DNA of 64,000 nt, from the NCBI RefSeq assembly GCF_000420085.1, contig NZ_ATUG01000001.1, positions 1,821,223 through 1,885,222 of the forward strand, given 5' to 3'. The notes under the pieces were generated by a model. It ran no database searches and was not told the DNA's origin. It saw only the letters and a program-made list of their open reading frames with translations. The translations under genes were made by a program, and so were the position numbers. Positions 32,316-41,745 of this stretch are shown here, in pieces; position 1 is the stretch's first letter, and every line of letters begins with the position of its first letter. The stretch is from Desulfospira joergensenii DSM 10085 (lineage in GTDB: Bacteria; Desulfobacterota; Desulfobacteria; Desulfobacterales; Desulfobacteraceae).

Positions 32316-33476
32316 TTATATTACCGGACCGGTGACGTAAATATCCATGGCCTGGACATACCCGGACAGTTCAGCCTTTGTGAGGGCACCCGAAGCAACC
32401 TCTTCAACGGCCCGATAAATGAGCTCGCCGGCCTGGCCCAGGGTCTGGCTGCCGTCCATGACCCCGTGGACCGACAGATCCATATGATCACGCAAATGAT
32501 GCCAGGTCTTTTCGTTTCCCGTCACCTTGATGACCGGGACAAAGGGGAACCCCTGGGGTGCGCCCCGTCCGGTGGTGAATACAATGACATTACAGCCGGC
32601 CGCGGCCAGCCCGGTTAAAAGTTCGGGTTCGCGGCCCGGGGAATCCATCACCACAAGGCCTTTTACTTTTGGCCGCTCTCCGTACTCATACACCTCCTGG
32701 ACCACGGCGTTTCCAGCCTTTGCAATGGCGCCCAGGGACTTTTCTTCGATGGTGGTAAGGCCGCCTGCAATATTGCCCGGTGTGGGCTGTCCTCCCCGCA
32801 TATCCACCCCGGCCATCTTGGCCCGGTTTTCCATACGTTCCACAAGATCAAGGATTTTTCTGCCGGTGGCCTCGTCCTTTGCATGATCTGCCATGATATG
32901 CTCGGCTCCTATGAATTCGGTGACCTCCCCCATGACCACACTGGCATTCTCATCCACCATTTTTTCCACCGTCACGCCCAGGGAGGGATTGGAAGCCAGG
33001 CCGGAGGTAGTGTCTGAACTACCGCATTTCAATCCAAGCACCAGGTCTTCCGGGCCGCAGTCCACCGGCTTGAGCCGGGAGGCCTCCCCGGCCATCTCCT
33101 GGGTCAGGAGCACGCCTTTGGCCGTGGTTTTTGCCGCTCCCCCTTCTTCCTGGATCATCAGGGTCTCAACCCGTTTTCCACAAGCCCTGACAGCTTCTTC
33201 GATCTCGGGCATCCGTGTTCCCTCGCATCCAAGCCCGATGAGCAGTACAGAGGCCAGGTTGGGGTTGCAGGCAAGTCCGCACAGAGCCTGGGTCACCCGC
33301 GTCAGATCCGGCGGGGTCTGGCAGCACCCCTGCTGATGTGAAAACGCCACACTGCCCGCCACCTTGTCTGCTATGCCCCTGGCAACTTCATTGGCGCAGA
33401 CAACCGTTGAAAGCACACCCACATAATTTCTGGTACCTACCCGGCCGTCGGGCCTTCTATATCCTGAAAATTTCAT
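32316..33476 (-). CDS. UxaA/SuyB-family lyase, large subunit
   Basis: A 386-residue protein with the altronate/galactarate dehydratase C-terminal fold. It contains GYRRPDGRVGTRNYVGVLSTVVCANEVA, HQQGCCQTPPD, LLIGLGCEG, LGLKCGSSDTTSGLASNPSLG and TTIEEKSLGAIAKAG. The conserved cysteines are likely iron-cluster ligands. The split arrangement with a separate SAF-domain subunit upstream matches both altronate-dehydratase-like enzymes and (2R)-sulfolactate sulfo-lyase (SuyAB). Sequence alone does not decide between water and sulfite elimination. The ATG at 33476 follows AGAGGTG; a TTG one codon earlier is unlikely. Confidence 0.8.
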   Translation of the reverse strand: MKFSGYRRPDGRVGTRNYVGVLSTVVCANEVARGIADKVAGSVAFSHQQGCCQTPPDLTRVTQALCGLACNPNLASVLLIGLGCEGTRMPEIEEAVRACGKRVETLMIQEEGGAAKTTAKGVLLTQEMAGEASRLKPVDCGPEDLVLGLKCGSSDTTSGLASNPSLGVTVEKMVDENASVVMGEVTEFIGAEHIMADHAKDEATGRKILDLVERMENRAKMAGVDMRGGQPTPGNIAGGLTTIEEKSLGAIAKAGNAVVQEVYEYGERPKVKGLVVMDSPGREPELLTGLAAAGCNVIVFTTGRGAPQGFPFVPVIKVTGNEKTWHHLRDHMDLSVHGVMDGSQTLGQAGELIYRAVEEVASGALTKAELSGYVQAMDIYVTGPVI

Positions 33477-33499
33477 CAACTCACCTCTTTTTTGAAATG

Positions 33500-33787
33500 T
33501 TACAAATCACCCCGGCCTCTCAGGCTCTCCATATTGTGAACGTGGGCATGCTCTCCCTTTTTAATATCCCGGGTGGCCCGGCCGATCACGCAATTGTACT
33601 TAAAAACATCCGCACCGACTTCTATGTCGGTGACGGCAAACTTATGCCCAAGGGCGATATTTTCAGACACCCGGACAGTCACGGCGTCCTCGCCGATACC
33701 TACGACAGCGTCCGCACCGGCCTGGATATCCGTTATGGCAGTAGCTATGTTGTCCCTGTCCTTGATTACCAATGCATCTCTTTTCAT
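33500..33787 (-). CDS. SAF-domain small subunit (UxaA N-terminal / SuyA-like)
   Basis: A 95-residue protein with the SAF fold of the altronate dehydratase N-terminal domain and SuyA: NIATAITDIQAGADAV, VSENIALGHKFAVTDIEVGADVFKYNCVIGRATRDIKKGEHAHVHNM. The motif GHK...KYG/N..IG and the closing HVHN.ES are diagnostic. It pairs with the large subunit 23 bp downstream. The ATG at 33787 follows AAGAGG, so it begins 9 bp after the MmgE/PrpD stop. Two-subunit organisation is also seen in sulfolactate lyase, which is relevant in a sulfite-using organism. Confidence 0.82.
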   Translation of the reverse strand: MKRDALVIKDRDNIATAITDIQAGADAVVGIGEDAVTVRVSENIALGHKFAVTDIEVGADVFKYNCVIGRATRDIKKGEHAHVHNMESLRGRGDL

Positions 33788-33796
33788 ATTCACCTC

Positions 33797-35191
33797 TTAT
33801 TCTGCTGTGATTTGATTTGTTTTTTGCTTTGACTCAAAAGTCTTTTTTGTCCAAAGGCTGAAATCATCGCATTCCTGGAGGCTGCGGACCGATTCATAAA
33901 CATCTTGTCCTGTTTCACGGCCCCATACATCCTTGACCAACCCAATGAATTTGGCTTTGAGTTCATTCCCTGTCATGGGATTTTCCGGGTCTCCTTTGCG
34001 GCAGGCCTTGGTTTCCGACAGGATCGTTCCGTCTGCCAGGGTTAGGCAGACCCGGGCCGGCCGGAATCCTTCAGGATGGACAAGGACGTCATCGCTGATA
34101 ACTGTGGTTTTTGCCATCAGCCTGGTCACATCCTCATTTTCAAGGGCGGCCGGGGAGAATTCATCCAGAGTGATCCTGTGCCGGAGCAGAGCGGCAACTA
34201 CGCAATAGGCGATGGAAAATCGTGCCTCAAGCCCGTTTCCTGGGTTTGGATTCCCTGCGATGCCAAAGGAAACCGGATGGGCTCTGACTTCGATTTTTTT
34301 AATATCCTTTGGGGATCTGATCTGTCCGGCCAATTTCAGGGCCGACTCAATGGCGGTCATGGCATGGCCGCAGACCGGATATGCCTTGATTGTTGTTTTA
34401 GGCATCCAAAAATCCTGTCCAAGCCCCTGGCGGCAGGTATCCATATCCACACCCTCCCTGGCCGCCGCACTAAAAAACCCCCTGTTGCCTTCAAAAATAG
34501 TCGAAGGGCCGAACAGGTCTTGTCGGGCAAGCCGGGCGGCCAGCAATCCGCTGGCGGCCGCCTTGCCTGCGTGAAGCCCCTTGGCCTGGGGAGAATCCGG
34601 GAGGATCTCCCACAGTCCCGCGGCCTGGGTGCCGGCAAGCCCCAAGGCCCCGGTATGCTGGTCCGCGCTGGCTCCCATGCAGTGGGCCGCACTGACGGCC
34701 GCCCCGAAAGATCCAATTGTCCCCGTGGTGTGCCAGACGGTATTGTGCCCGGGATTGACGGCCTCAGCCAGACGCATGGACACTTCATATCCTGCCACAA
34801 CAGCAGTTAAAAACCGCCGGCCGCTTATCCTGTTCTGGCATGCCGCAGCCCAGGCTGCTGAAATCACAGGCGCCCCGGGATGATAAAGGCCGGCCCTGAA
34901 CGCATCGTCAAACTCCAGTGCATGGCTGGCTCCGCCGTTGACCAGGGCCGCACAAAAAGGATCGACCCGCTCCAGGCTGCCGAGAAGGAGAGCCCTGCCA
35001 CCCCGGATCAATCCGGCCTTGTACAATGCCTTTCCTATTTTTGAAGAAAACCCGGCTGCCGCATTGGCGATCCAGTCGGCCACCAGGTCAAGGGCGGTTT
35101 CCCGGACAGACCCGGGCAGATCCGTCCATCCAAGATTTTGGGAAAACTGCCCGTAAAGAACAGCCAGGGGTTTGCCGTCTGAATTTTTCAT
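33797..35191 (-). CDS. MmgE/PrpD-family protein
   Basis: A 464-residue protein with PrpD features. ADWIANAAAGFSSKIGKAL is followed by ALVNGGASHALEFDDAFRAGLYHPGAPVISAAWA (substrate-site His and Asp), VAGYEVSMRLAEAVNP, TGTIGSFGAAVSAAHCMGAS and KAYPVCGHAMTAIESALKL. The family covers 2-methylcitrate dehydratase, cis-aconitate decarboxylase and iminodisuccinate epimerase. No methylcitrate synthase is nearby, so a propionate role is unlikely. Its ATG overlaps the stop of the upstream lyase (TAATG), so the two are tightly coupled. An epimerase-plus-lyase pair acting on an N-linked dicarboxylate is a reasonable inference. Confidence 0.82.
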   Translation of the reverse strand: MKNSDGKPLAVLYGQFSQNLGWTDLPGSVRETALDLVADWIANAAAGFSSKIGKALYKAGLIRGGRALLLGSLERVDPFCAALVNGGASHALEFDDAFRAGLYHPGAPVISAAWAAACQNRISGRRFLTAVVAGYEVSMRLAEAVNPGHNTVWHTTGTIGSFGAAVSAAHCMGASADQHTGALGLAGTQAAGLWEILPDSPQAKGLHAGKAAASGLLAARLARQDLFGPSTIFEGNRGFFSAAAREGVDMDTCRQGLGQDFWMPKTTIKAYPVCGHAMTAIESALKLAGQIRSPKDIKKIEVRAHPVSFGIAGNPNPGNGLEARFSIAYCVVAALLRHRITLDEFSPAALENEDVTRLMAKTTVISDDVLVHPEGFRPARVCLTLADGTILSETKACRKGDPENPMTGNELKAKFIGLVKDVWGRETGQDVYESVRSLQECDDFSLWTKKTFESKQKTNQITAE

Positions 35192-36555
35192 TAATCCACC
35201 GGCTCGATCTGGCCCTTAACTTTTTCCAGGACCCCTAAGGCAATGCTTGAAGACAATCCCACATAGCCTGCCGGATCCAGTTCCTTTTCCAACTCTTCCC
35301 GGGTGAAACAGCCGGAGATCTCAATGTCCGAAAGCAGTTCGTCAATAAGGTATGTATTATTTTCCACAGCACTGACCGACGCATTGTAGACTTTTGTATG
35401 AGCTTCGGGCAGGGGAAATTTCTTTTCCAAAAGAAACATGATTTTCTCGGACGAAAGCATCCCCTTGAGGATGCCAGTGTTTTTGAGCATCTGCTCCTTT
35501 TTCACAGTGAGTCCGCCAAGGATGATACCAAGATGGTTGAGGATTCCGGACAGCATGACAAAGGTCTCGGGGATAGCGATCCATTCATTTTTCCAACGGG
35601 CGGCCTCACGTTCATCCTCCTGGCCCATGACCTCCAGGCAGATGGAGGAATTGGCGCGGATAGTCCGTTCCAGGATCATAATCCATTCGCTGTGAACCGG
35701 ATTTTTTTTGTGAGGCATGGTGCTGGAACCGATCTTTCCCTTGGACGGCTCTTCTAACTCCCTGAACTCCGTCCGACTCAAATGATAGACATTCCGGCCA
35801 ATCCGGCAGGAAGACCCGGCAAGCTGGGCGCACAGGGACATCAGCTCTGCAATCCTGTCCCTGGAGGAATGCCAGACAATATCAGGTGCGTTGAGCCCCA
35901 GTATTTTAAGGGCCTTTGCCTGGATGTCCACGCCTTTCCCCCCCCAGGAAGCAAAGGTGCCCACAGCACCGGTCAGATTGCCTGCCAGAATCCTGGACCG
36001 GGCCTGGGTTAGCCGTTCCTTCTGCCGGCCGAGTTCTGACAGCCATGAGGCCGCCTTAAAGCCGAAGGTGATGGGCATGCCGTGGTTGCCGTGGGTCCGG
36101 CCCACCATCACGGTATCCGCATGTGAGGCCACGATATCTGACAAGGATTTCATGCACCGGGTCAGTTGGGCCAGGACAATATCGTACCCGTCCTTGACCA
36201 TCAGCATCATTCCGGTATCCAGGATGTCCTGGGTAGTGGCCCCGAAGTGTACGTAACGGGCACACTCATGGTCGATAATCTTTCTGAATTCGCCTAAAAG
36301 CCCCATCAGGCTGTGTCCTGTCACTCTGCCTGACTCCTTGACCGCATCCAGGTCTATACGGGAAATGTCAGCCCCGGCGGCAATAATATCACCGGCATCG
36401 GCAGGGATCACCCCCAGAGCGGACTGTGCCTTTGCCAGTGCCACCTCCACGTTCAGCCAGCTTTGAAGCATGTTGTTCTCATCAAACACATCCCGCATTT
36501 CCCGTGTTCCCACGGAATCTGCAAAAAGGGTGGTATCTGTCATATGAACGCTCAT
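35191..36555 (-). CDS. Fumarase/adenylosuccinate-lyase superfamily C-N lyase
   Basis: A 454-residue protein of the PurB/PcaB branch. The three family regions are seen: TGHSLMGLLGEF with HFGATTQDILDT; GRTHGNHGMPITFGFKAASW with the second His; and the signature loop GSSTMPHKKNPVHSE. These enzymes eliminate fumarate from N- or O-substituted succinates, or lactonise carboxymuconate. A housekeeping purB would not normally sit in a transport/catabolism operon, so a specialised substrate such as an iminodisuccinate-type compound is inferred. AAGGAG precedes the ATG, and the stop overlaps the PrpD-like start. Confidence 0.85.
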   Translation of the reverse strand: MSVHMTDTTLFADSVGTREMRDVFDENNMLQSWLNVEVALAKAQSALGVIPADAGDIIAAGADISRIDLDAVKESGRVTGHSLMGLLGEFRKIIDHECARYVHFGATTQDILDTGMMLMVKDGYDIVLAQLTRCMKSLSDIVASHADTVMVGRTHGNHGMPITFGFKAASWLSELGRQKERLTQARSRILAGNLTGAVGTFASWGGKGVDIQAKALKILGLNAPDIVWHSSRDRIAELMSLCAQLAGSSCRIGRNVYHLSRTEFRELEEPSKGKIGSSTMPHKKNPVHSEWIMILERTIRANSSICLEVMGQEDEREAARWKNEWIAIPETFVMLSGILNHLGIILGGLTVKKEQMLKNTGILKGMLSSEKIMFLLEKKFPLPEAHTKVYNASVSAVENNTYLIDELLSDIEISGCFTREELEKELDPAGYVGLSSSIALGVLEKVKGQIEPVD

Positions 36556-36591
36556 AATGTCTCCTTGTATCTAAAGCGTTTTGTTCGCAAT

Positions 36592-37797
36592 TTAATCCTT
36601 GAGAAGCCTGCAGGCGTCAGCGATTTTGCGGCACCCGGACTCCAGCAGTTCCATTTTGGTTGCAAAAGAAATCCTGAAATAGGGAGAAAGGCCGAATGCT
36701 TCCCCGTGGACTACCGCGACCCCGCACTCTTCCAGCAAAAAGGTGGAAAAATCCAGGTCCGAGGCAATGGTTTTTCCTTTGGGTGTTTTTTTGCCGATCA
36801 CGCCCTTGCAGGAAATATAGCAGTAAAAGGCGCCCTCAGGAGATTCGCAGGACAGTCCTTCAACCTGGTTGAGAAGGGAAACCACCACATCACGACGGCG
36901 TTTGAGTTCATGAATATTTTTTTCGATAAAGGAATGGTCGCCGTCCAGGGCTTCGATGGAAGCCCACTGGGAGATGGAACTGGTGCCGGAGGTGGACTGG
37001 GACTGTATTTTAAACATGGTTTTGATCAGTTCCTTGGGTCCTGCACCGTATCCTACACGCCAGCCGGTCATTGCGTAAGCCTTTGATACGCCGTTGACCA
37101 CCAGTGTCCTGGATTTTAGATCCGGCGCAATCTGGGGCAAGGTCAGGAACCGGGCCTGGTCATATACAAGGAATTCGTAGATATCATCGCATAATATCCA
37201 GACATGTGGATGTTTTCGCAGCACTTCGGCCAGGGCTATAAGCTCTTTTTCGCTGTAAACCGCACCGGAAGGATTGCCCGGGTTGTTAATGAAAAGCCAC
37301 CTGGTACGTGGGGTTATAGCCTGTTCCAGGTCCTCACAAGTCAGCTTGAACCGGTTTTCCTGGCAAGTGGCTGCAAACACAGGCAGACCCCGGTTAATGC
37401 CTACCATATTAGGGTAGCTGATCCAGTAAGGTGTGGGAAGAATCACCTCGTCCCCGGGATTCAGGGTAGCGGCCATGGCATTGAACAATACCTGCTTGCA
37501 CCCGCACCCGATAACGATCTCTTCAGGTGTGTATGAAAGGCTGTTGTCCCGTTTAAGTTTACGGCAGACAGCCTCCCTGAGTTCAAAAACTCCCTGGACC
37601 GCAGGATACCCGGTCTTGCCCTCGGCAAGAGCCTTGATCCCGGCCATTTTAATATGGTCAGGGGTGCCAAAATCAGGCTCTCCTGCGGAAAGCCGTATAA
37701 TTGTTTGGCCTTCCCGTTCCAATTGATTTGATTTTTCGGTTATCACCGAAACAGCCGAGGGCTTTACCTGGCTTAAATGACTGGCTGTAATAGACAT
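36592..37797 (-). CDS. Class I PLP-dependent aminotransferase (AspC-like)
   Basis: A 401-residue fold-type I aminotransferase of the aspartate aminotransferase Ib group. Motifs are LSAGEPDFGTPDHIK, TGYPAVQGVFELREAV, INNPGNPSGAVYSEKEL, ILCDDIYEFLVYD and the PLP lysine in VNGVSKAYAMTGWRVGYGAGP; the substrate-carboxylate Arg is in YFRISFAT. Such enzymes transaminate aspartate or related amino acids with 2-oxoglutarate. In this operon it would remove the amino group released by the lyase. CGGAGG supports the start. An aromatic or prephenate specificity cannot be excluded. Confidence 0.85.
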   Translation of the reverse strand: MSITASHLSQVKPSAVSVITEKSNQLEREGQTIIRLSAGEPDFGTPDHIKMAGIKALAEGKTGYPAVQGVFELREAVCRKLKRDNSLSYTPEEIVIGCGCKQVLFNAMAATLNPGDEVILPTPYWISYPNMVGINRGLPVFAATCQENRFKLTCEDLEQAITPRTRWLFINNPGNPSGAVYSEKELIALAEVLRKHPHVWILCDDIYEFLVYDQARFLTLPQIAPDLKSRTLVVNGVSKAYAMTGWRVGYGAGPKELIKTMFKIQSQSTSGTSSISQWASIEALDGDHSFIEKNIHELKRRRDVVVSLLNQVEGLSCESPEGAFYCYISCKGVIGKKTPKGKTIASDLDFSTFLLEECGVAVVHGEAFGLSPYFRISFATKMELLESGCRKIADACRLLKD

Positions 37798-37841
37798 GAG
37801 TTTCCTCCGGGAAATTTTAACAACAAAAAATAAGTTTTTTT

Positions 37842-38813
37842 CTATTCGTATAAATGACAGGCAACCATATGGTCCGGGACAATCTCCTTTAACTTTGGCG
37901 CCTCTTTAGTGCAGACCTTCTTTTTATGGGGGCATCTTGTATGAAAATGGCATCCCGGGGGTGGGTTGATGGGGGAGGGCACATCCCCTTCAAGCATGGT
38001 CCTTTTGTGCTCCTGGGCCGGATCAGGCTCGTACACGGATGACAGCAGGGCCCGGGTATAGGGATGAAGGGGATTTTTAACCATCTCCTTATCTGCGGCG
38101 GTCTCAACAAACCGGCCAAGATACATGACGCAGATCCAGTCACACATATGTTCCACAACGGCCAGATCGTGGGAGATAATCAGATAGGAGAGGGAAAATT
38201 CCCTTTGAAGTTTTTTCATGAGGTTGATCACCTGGGCCTGGATGGACACGTCCAGTGCAGATACGGGCTCATCCCCGATGATGACTTTGGGATTTAAGGC
38301 CAATGCCCTGGCAATGCATATCCGCTGCCGCTGGCCTCCGCTGAATTCATGGGGGTACCGGTCGGCAAATTCGGGCCGAAGCCCCACCTTTTCCAAAAGA
38401 CTTCCGATGCGTTCCCTGCGCTCCTCTCTGCTTGCACAGGTCTTGAACACATCCATGGGTTCGCCGACAGACCGGCTGATTTTAAGCCTTGGATTCAGGG
38501 AAGAGTACGGATCCTGGAAAATAATCTGCAGGTCCTGGCGAAGCTGTCTTAAGCTGTCCAGGGACTGGTGGGTGACATCAACACCGTTAAAAATTATTTT
38601 CCCGCCGCTGGGTTCTATAAGACGCAGTAATGATTTTACAGCCGTACTTTTTCCGCACCCTGACTCGCCGACAAGCCCCAGGCTTTGCCCGGGTTTTATT
38701 TCAAAACTGATTCCGTCAACCGCGTGGACATGGCCCACGGTCTTGCGGAAAAGGCCTTTTTTAATGGGAAACCGTTTTTCCAGAGCCTCAACTTTTAATA
38801 TGGGGTCAGTCAT
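37842..38813 (-). CDS. Oligopeptide/dipeptide-type ABC transporter ATPase (OppF-like)
   Basis: A 323-residue ATPase with Walker [11 protein letters not shown]-loop QIIFQDPYSSLNPR, signature EFSGGQRQRI and Walker B VIIGDEPVSALD. The C-terminal oligopeptide-transporter extension has a four-cysteine-type cluster: GCHFHTRCPHKKKVCTKEAP. It is encoded directly after the OppD-like partner (4-bp gap) in the same operon, and the two form the heterodimeric motor. Confidence 0.92.
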   Translation of the reverse strand: MTDPILKVEALEKRFPIKKGLFRKTVGHVHAVDGISFEIKPGQSLGLVGESGCGKSTAVKSLLRLIEPSGGKIIFNGVDVTHQSLDSLRQLRQDLQIIFQDPYSSLNPRLKISRSVGEPMDVFKTCASREERRERIGSLLEKVGLRPEFADRYPHEFSGGQRQRICIARALALNPKVIIGDEPVSALDVSIQAQVINLMKKLQREFSLSYLIISHDLAVVEHMCDWICVMYLGRFVETAADKEMVKNPLHPYTRALLSSVYEPDPAQEHKRTMLEGDVPSPINPPPGCHFHTRCPHKKKVCTKEAPKLKEIVPDHMVACHLYE

Positions 38814-38817
38814 ATCC

Positions 38818-39801
38818 CTATTCCTTTTTATATAACCAGCAGCGGCAGCTGCGTTCCGGTGAAACAGGTATCAATTCAGGTTCCTTTTGGGCACAGATAT
38901 CCATTTTTTCCGGGCACCGTTCACAGAACTTGCATCCTTGCGGCAGATCCAGAAGAGAGGGAACCACTCCCTTGATTTCCTGTAAGTCGCCTTGTTTGCC
39001 GGTAAGTTTTGCCCCTGTCTTTGGGATGGACTCCATAAGACCCCGGGTATAGGGATGCAGGGGCTCGGCAAACAGATCCGCAGCCGATGCCTGTTCAAAA
39101 ATGCGTCCCACATACATGACAATGACGCGCTTGGCAGTGTGTGCGATAACCCCCAGATCATGGGTGATAAAAAGTACCGACATGCCCATTTCTTGCTGTA
39201 ACGCCTTCATCTGGTCAATGACCTGGGCCTGGATGGTCACATCCAGGGCGGTTGTCGGTTCGTCGGCAATGAGAATATCCGGTTTACAGGCCAGGGCCAT
39301 GGCAATCATTACTCTCTGACGCATGCCCCCGCTCATCTGGTGGGGGTAATACCCTGCAGCCTTTGCAGGATCGGGAATATTCACCCGTTCAAGCATTTCT
39401 ATGCTTTTGCGCACCGCCTCTTTCCTTGAGAGATTCTGATGCAGCCTGAACACTTCTGCGATCTGCTCTTTTACAGTAAAGACAGGGCTGAGCGAAGTCA
39501 TGGGTTCCTGGAAAATCATGGAGATCCGATTTCCCCTGACCTTTCTCATCTGTGCCGGTGAATAGGAGAGCAGTTCTTTGCCGTCAAGCAGTATCTTACC
39601 TTGTTCGACCTTCCCGGGAGGATCGGGAATCAGGCGCATTATGCTAAGCGAAGTCACGCTTTTTCCGCACCCGGACTCGCCGACAATACCGAGGGTCTCT
39701 CCGGGAAACAGATCAAAGCTGACCTGGTCAAGCGCCTGTACTTTCCCCTCAAAGGTCTGAAACGTCACACTTAAATCTTTTACTTCCAATATCGGTTTCA
39801 T
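38818..39801 (-). CDS. Oligopeptide/dipeptide-type ABC transporter ATPase (OppD-like)
   Basis: A 327-residue ATPase with GESGCGKSV as Walker [49 protein letters not shown] and a C-terminal [19 protein letters not shown] cluster. The ATG at 39801 has AAGGAA upstream. An ATG six codons earlier overlaps the OppC-like stop (ATGA) and could couple translation. It pairs with the OppF-like subunit to power import. Confidence 0.92.
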   Translation of the reverse strand: MKPILEVKDLSVTFQTFEGKVQALDQVSFDLFPGETLGIVGESGCGKSVTSLSIMRLIPDPPGKVEQGKILLDGKELLSYSPAQMRKVRGNRISMIFQEPMTSLSPVFTVKEQIAEVFRLHQNLSRKEAVRKSIEMLERVNIPDPAKAAGYYPHQMSGGMRQRVMIAMALACKPDILIADEPTTALDVTIQAQVIDQMKALQQEMGMSVLFITHDLGVIAHTAKRVIVMYVGRIFEQASAADLFAEPLHPYTRGLMESIPKTGAKLTGKQGDLQEIKGVVPSLLDLPQGCKFCERCPEKMDICAQKEPELIPVSPERSCRCWLYKKE

Positions 39802-39815
39802 CTGGTTTCCTTCGA

Positions 39816-40658
39816 TCATTTCAGCAGTTTGGGGTCAAGAAGATCGCGAAGGCCGTCCCCGAGAAGATTAAAGGCCAGCACTGCGAATGAAATGGCAAGC
39901 CCCGGGAAAATGGCAAGCCAGGGGGCCATCTGAATCTCCTCTACACCGGCCTTGATCATCATGCCCCATGAGGGAGTAGGCGGCTGTACACCAAGGCCCA
40001 GGAAACTTAAGCTGGCCTCTATGATAATGGCCGTAGAGACCCAGAGGCTGCCCATCACCACGACTTCACCCACCAGGTTGGGCAGAATGTGAACAAAGAG
40101 CACCCTGAAATCGGTTGCCCCGCAGGCACGGGATGCCATGATAAATTCATTTTCCCTCAATACAATGGAAGGTCCCCTTGCCACCCTGGCAAACCTGGGA
40201 ACAAAGGCAATGGCAATGGCGATAACCGCGTTCCTTTCTCCTGGCCCCAAGGCCGATACCACCAGAATGCCCAGGATCAGGGAGGGAAAGGTCATCAGGG
40301 CGTCAATAACCTTGGTCAGGACCTGATCGATCCATCCGCCCTTGAATCCCGCATAGGCGCCAAGGAGGACGCCCGCCACCATTGCCAGGGAAATGGATAT
40401 GATTCCCACCATCATTGATATGCGGGATCCCACGACCACCCGGGAAAATACATCCCGGCCAAACTCGTCCGTTCCCATGAAATGTTCCATGCTCGGGGGT
40501 TGGTACCGGTCCTTGACGTGCTGATCCCGCACGTCAAAAGGAGCGATAAAATCTGCAAACAGCGCCGTTCCCACAATTATCACCAGCATGCCCAGGCCGA
40601 CGAGCGCGATTTTATTCTGCCTGAATGCGGCAAGGGCTTTTTTGTCAAATAGCAGCAT
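39816..40658 (-). CDS. Oligopeptide/dipeptide-type ABC permease (OppC-like)
   Basis: A 280-residue membrane protein with the N-terminal OppC_N region (AFRQNKIALVGLGMLVIIV). GTDEFGRDVFSRVVVGSRISMMVG follows, and the EAA loop is FARVARGPSIVLRENEFIMASRACGATDFRVLFVHILPN. Six transmembrane segments are expected. It ends close to OppD and pairs with the OppB-like permease 12 bp upstream. Confidence 0.92.
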   Translation of the reverse strand: MLLFDKKALAAFRQNKIALVGLGMLVIIVGTALFADFIAPFDVRDQHVKDRYQPPSMEHFMGTDEFGRDVFSRVVVGSRISMMVGIISISLAMVAGVLLGAYAGFKGGWIDQVLTKVIDALMTFPSLILGILVVSALGPGERNAVIAIAIAFVPRFARVARGPSIVLRENEFIMASRACGATDFRVLFVHILPNLVGEVVVMGSLWVSTAIIIEASLSFLGLGVQPPTPSWGMMIKAGVEEIQMAPWLAIFPGLAISFAVLAFNLLGDGLRDLLDPKLLK

Positions 40659-40670
40659 TGTTTTCTCCGT

Positions 40671-41612
40671 TTATTCGTATTTCACCCGCGGATCAATAAA
40701 CCCGTAGACGAGATCCACTGCCAGGTTCACCAGCACGATGACGATTCCGTAAAAAACCAGCCCGGACTGGATAGCATTGTAGTCCCTCTGGCTGATGGCT
40801 TCCACCAGGAACTTTCCCAGCCCGGGGCGGTTGAAGATACTCTCTGTAAGGATTGCTCCGCCCAGAAGGACCCCGACATAAACCCCGCTGACCGTGACAA
40901 TGGGAATCATGCAGTCTTTGAGTGCATGCTTGAAGATCACCATGTATTCGCTCAGTCCCTTTGCTCTCGCCGTTCTGACATAGTCGGAGCCCATCCTCTC
41001 CAGCATGTTTGAACGTGCCACCCTGGACACAAAGGCAGCTTTGTTCAGCCCAAGGCTCAAGGCCGGCAGAAACAGGTAGTGGAGCCGTTCCAAAAAGCTG
41101 TCGCTCCGGGTGAACCCGATAATGGGGAACCAGTCAAGCTGCACGGCAAAGACCAGTAAAAGAAGAATCCCCAGGTAAAATGAGGGCATGGACAGACCTG
41201 CAAGGCTGCATACCCTTAGGATGTAGTCTGTGGGCTTGTTCCGTTTCAGGGCGGCGGCCACGCCCGACGGAATGCCTATCACAAGGCCGATGATAATGGC
41301 CGCTACCGTCAGCTCAATGGTATACGGCAGCACTCTCATGATCTGGGGGGCAATGGGCCGGTCATTGATCAACGAGTTGCCAAGGTCTCCTTTAATCAGA
41401 TTCTTCAGGGCGGTCATGTACTGGACACTGACAGGATCATCCAGTCCCAGTTTCAGCCGTAGTTGCACGATGGCTTCCTCACTGGCATGATCCCCTAGAA
41501 TCGCGTATGTGGGATCCCCTCCCGCCATCCGCATGACAAAAAAGATGATGGTAAAAACAAAAAACAGCATGGGGATGGTAAAAATTATCCGCCTTATCGC
41601 GTATGCGAACAT
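40671..41612 (-). CDS. Oligopeptide/dipeptide-type ABC permease (OppB-like)
   Basis: A 313-residue permease starting MFAYAIRRIIFTIPMLFFVF. It contains GLDDPVSVQYMTALKNLIKGDLGNS and the EAA loop ARSNMLERMGSDYVRTARAKGLSEYMVIFKHALKD, typical of OppB/DppB. GGAGG supports the start. A 23-bp perfect hairpin lies between it and the upstream binding-protein gene, which probably lowers permease expression relative to the binding protein. Confidence 0.92.
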   Translation of the reverse strand: MFAYAIRRIIFTIPMLFFVFTIIFFVMRMAGGDPTYAILGDHASEEAIVQLRLKLGLDDPVSVQYMTALKNLIKGDLGNSLINDRPIAPQIMRVLPYTIELTVAAIIIGLVIGIPSGVAAALKRNKPTDYILRVCSLAGLSMPSFYLGILLLLVFAVQLDWFPIIGFTRSDSFLERLHYLFLPALSLGLNKAAFVSRVARSNMLERMGSDYVRTARAKGLSEYMVIFKHALKDCMIPIVTVSGVYVGVLLGGAILTESIFNRPGLGKFLVEAISQRDYNAIQSGLVFYGIVIVLVNLAVDLVYGFIDPRVKYE

Positions 41613-41641
41613 CTTAGGCCTCCGGAAAAACCAAAATTATC

Positions 41642-41691
41642 CCCTGCGCAACATATTCCCGGGCGGCAGCCCGGGAATATGTTGCGCAGGG
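41642..41691 (-). promoter_or_regulatory. Intra-operon hairpin between binding protein and permease
   Basis: CCCTGCGCAACATATTCCCGGGC is followed by a 4-nt loop and its exact reverse complement, giving a 23-bp stem. No T-run follows in the direction of the operon, so a processing or mRNA-stability element is more likely than a full terminator. Such hairpins after binding-protein genes are common in ABC operons. Confidence 0.75.
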
Positions 41692-41745
41692 CTAAAAAGG
41701 TTGGACAGGGAACTGCCAATAAATCAGCAGCCCCCTGTTTTTCTG

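Noticed and set aside
36463..37086. 207-codon plus-strand frame across the lyase and aminotransferase genes
   Set aside because: It spans parts of two unrelated minus-strand genes with strong family motifs, so it is a chance open frame.
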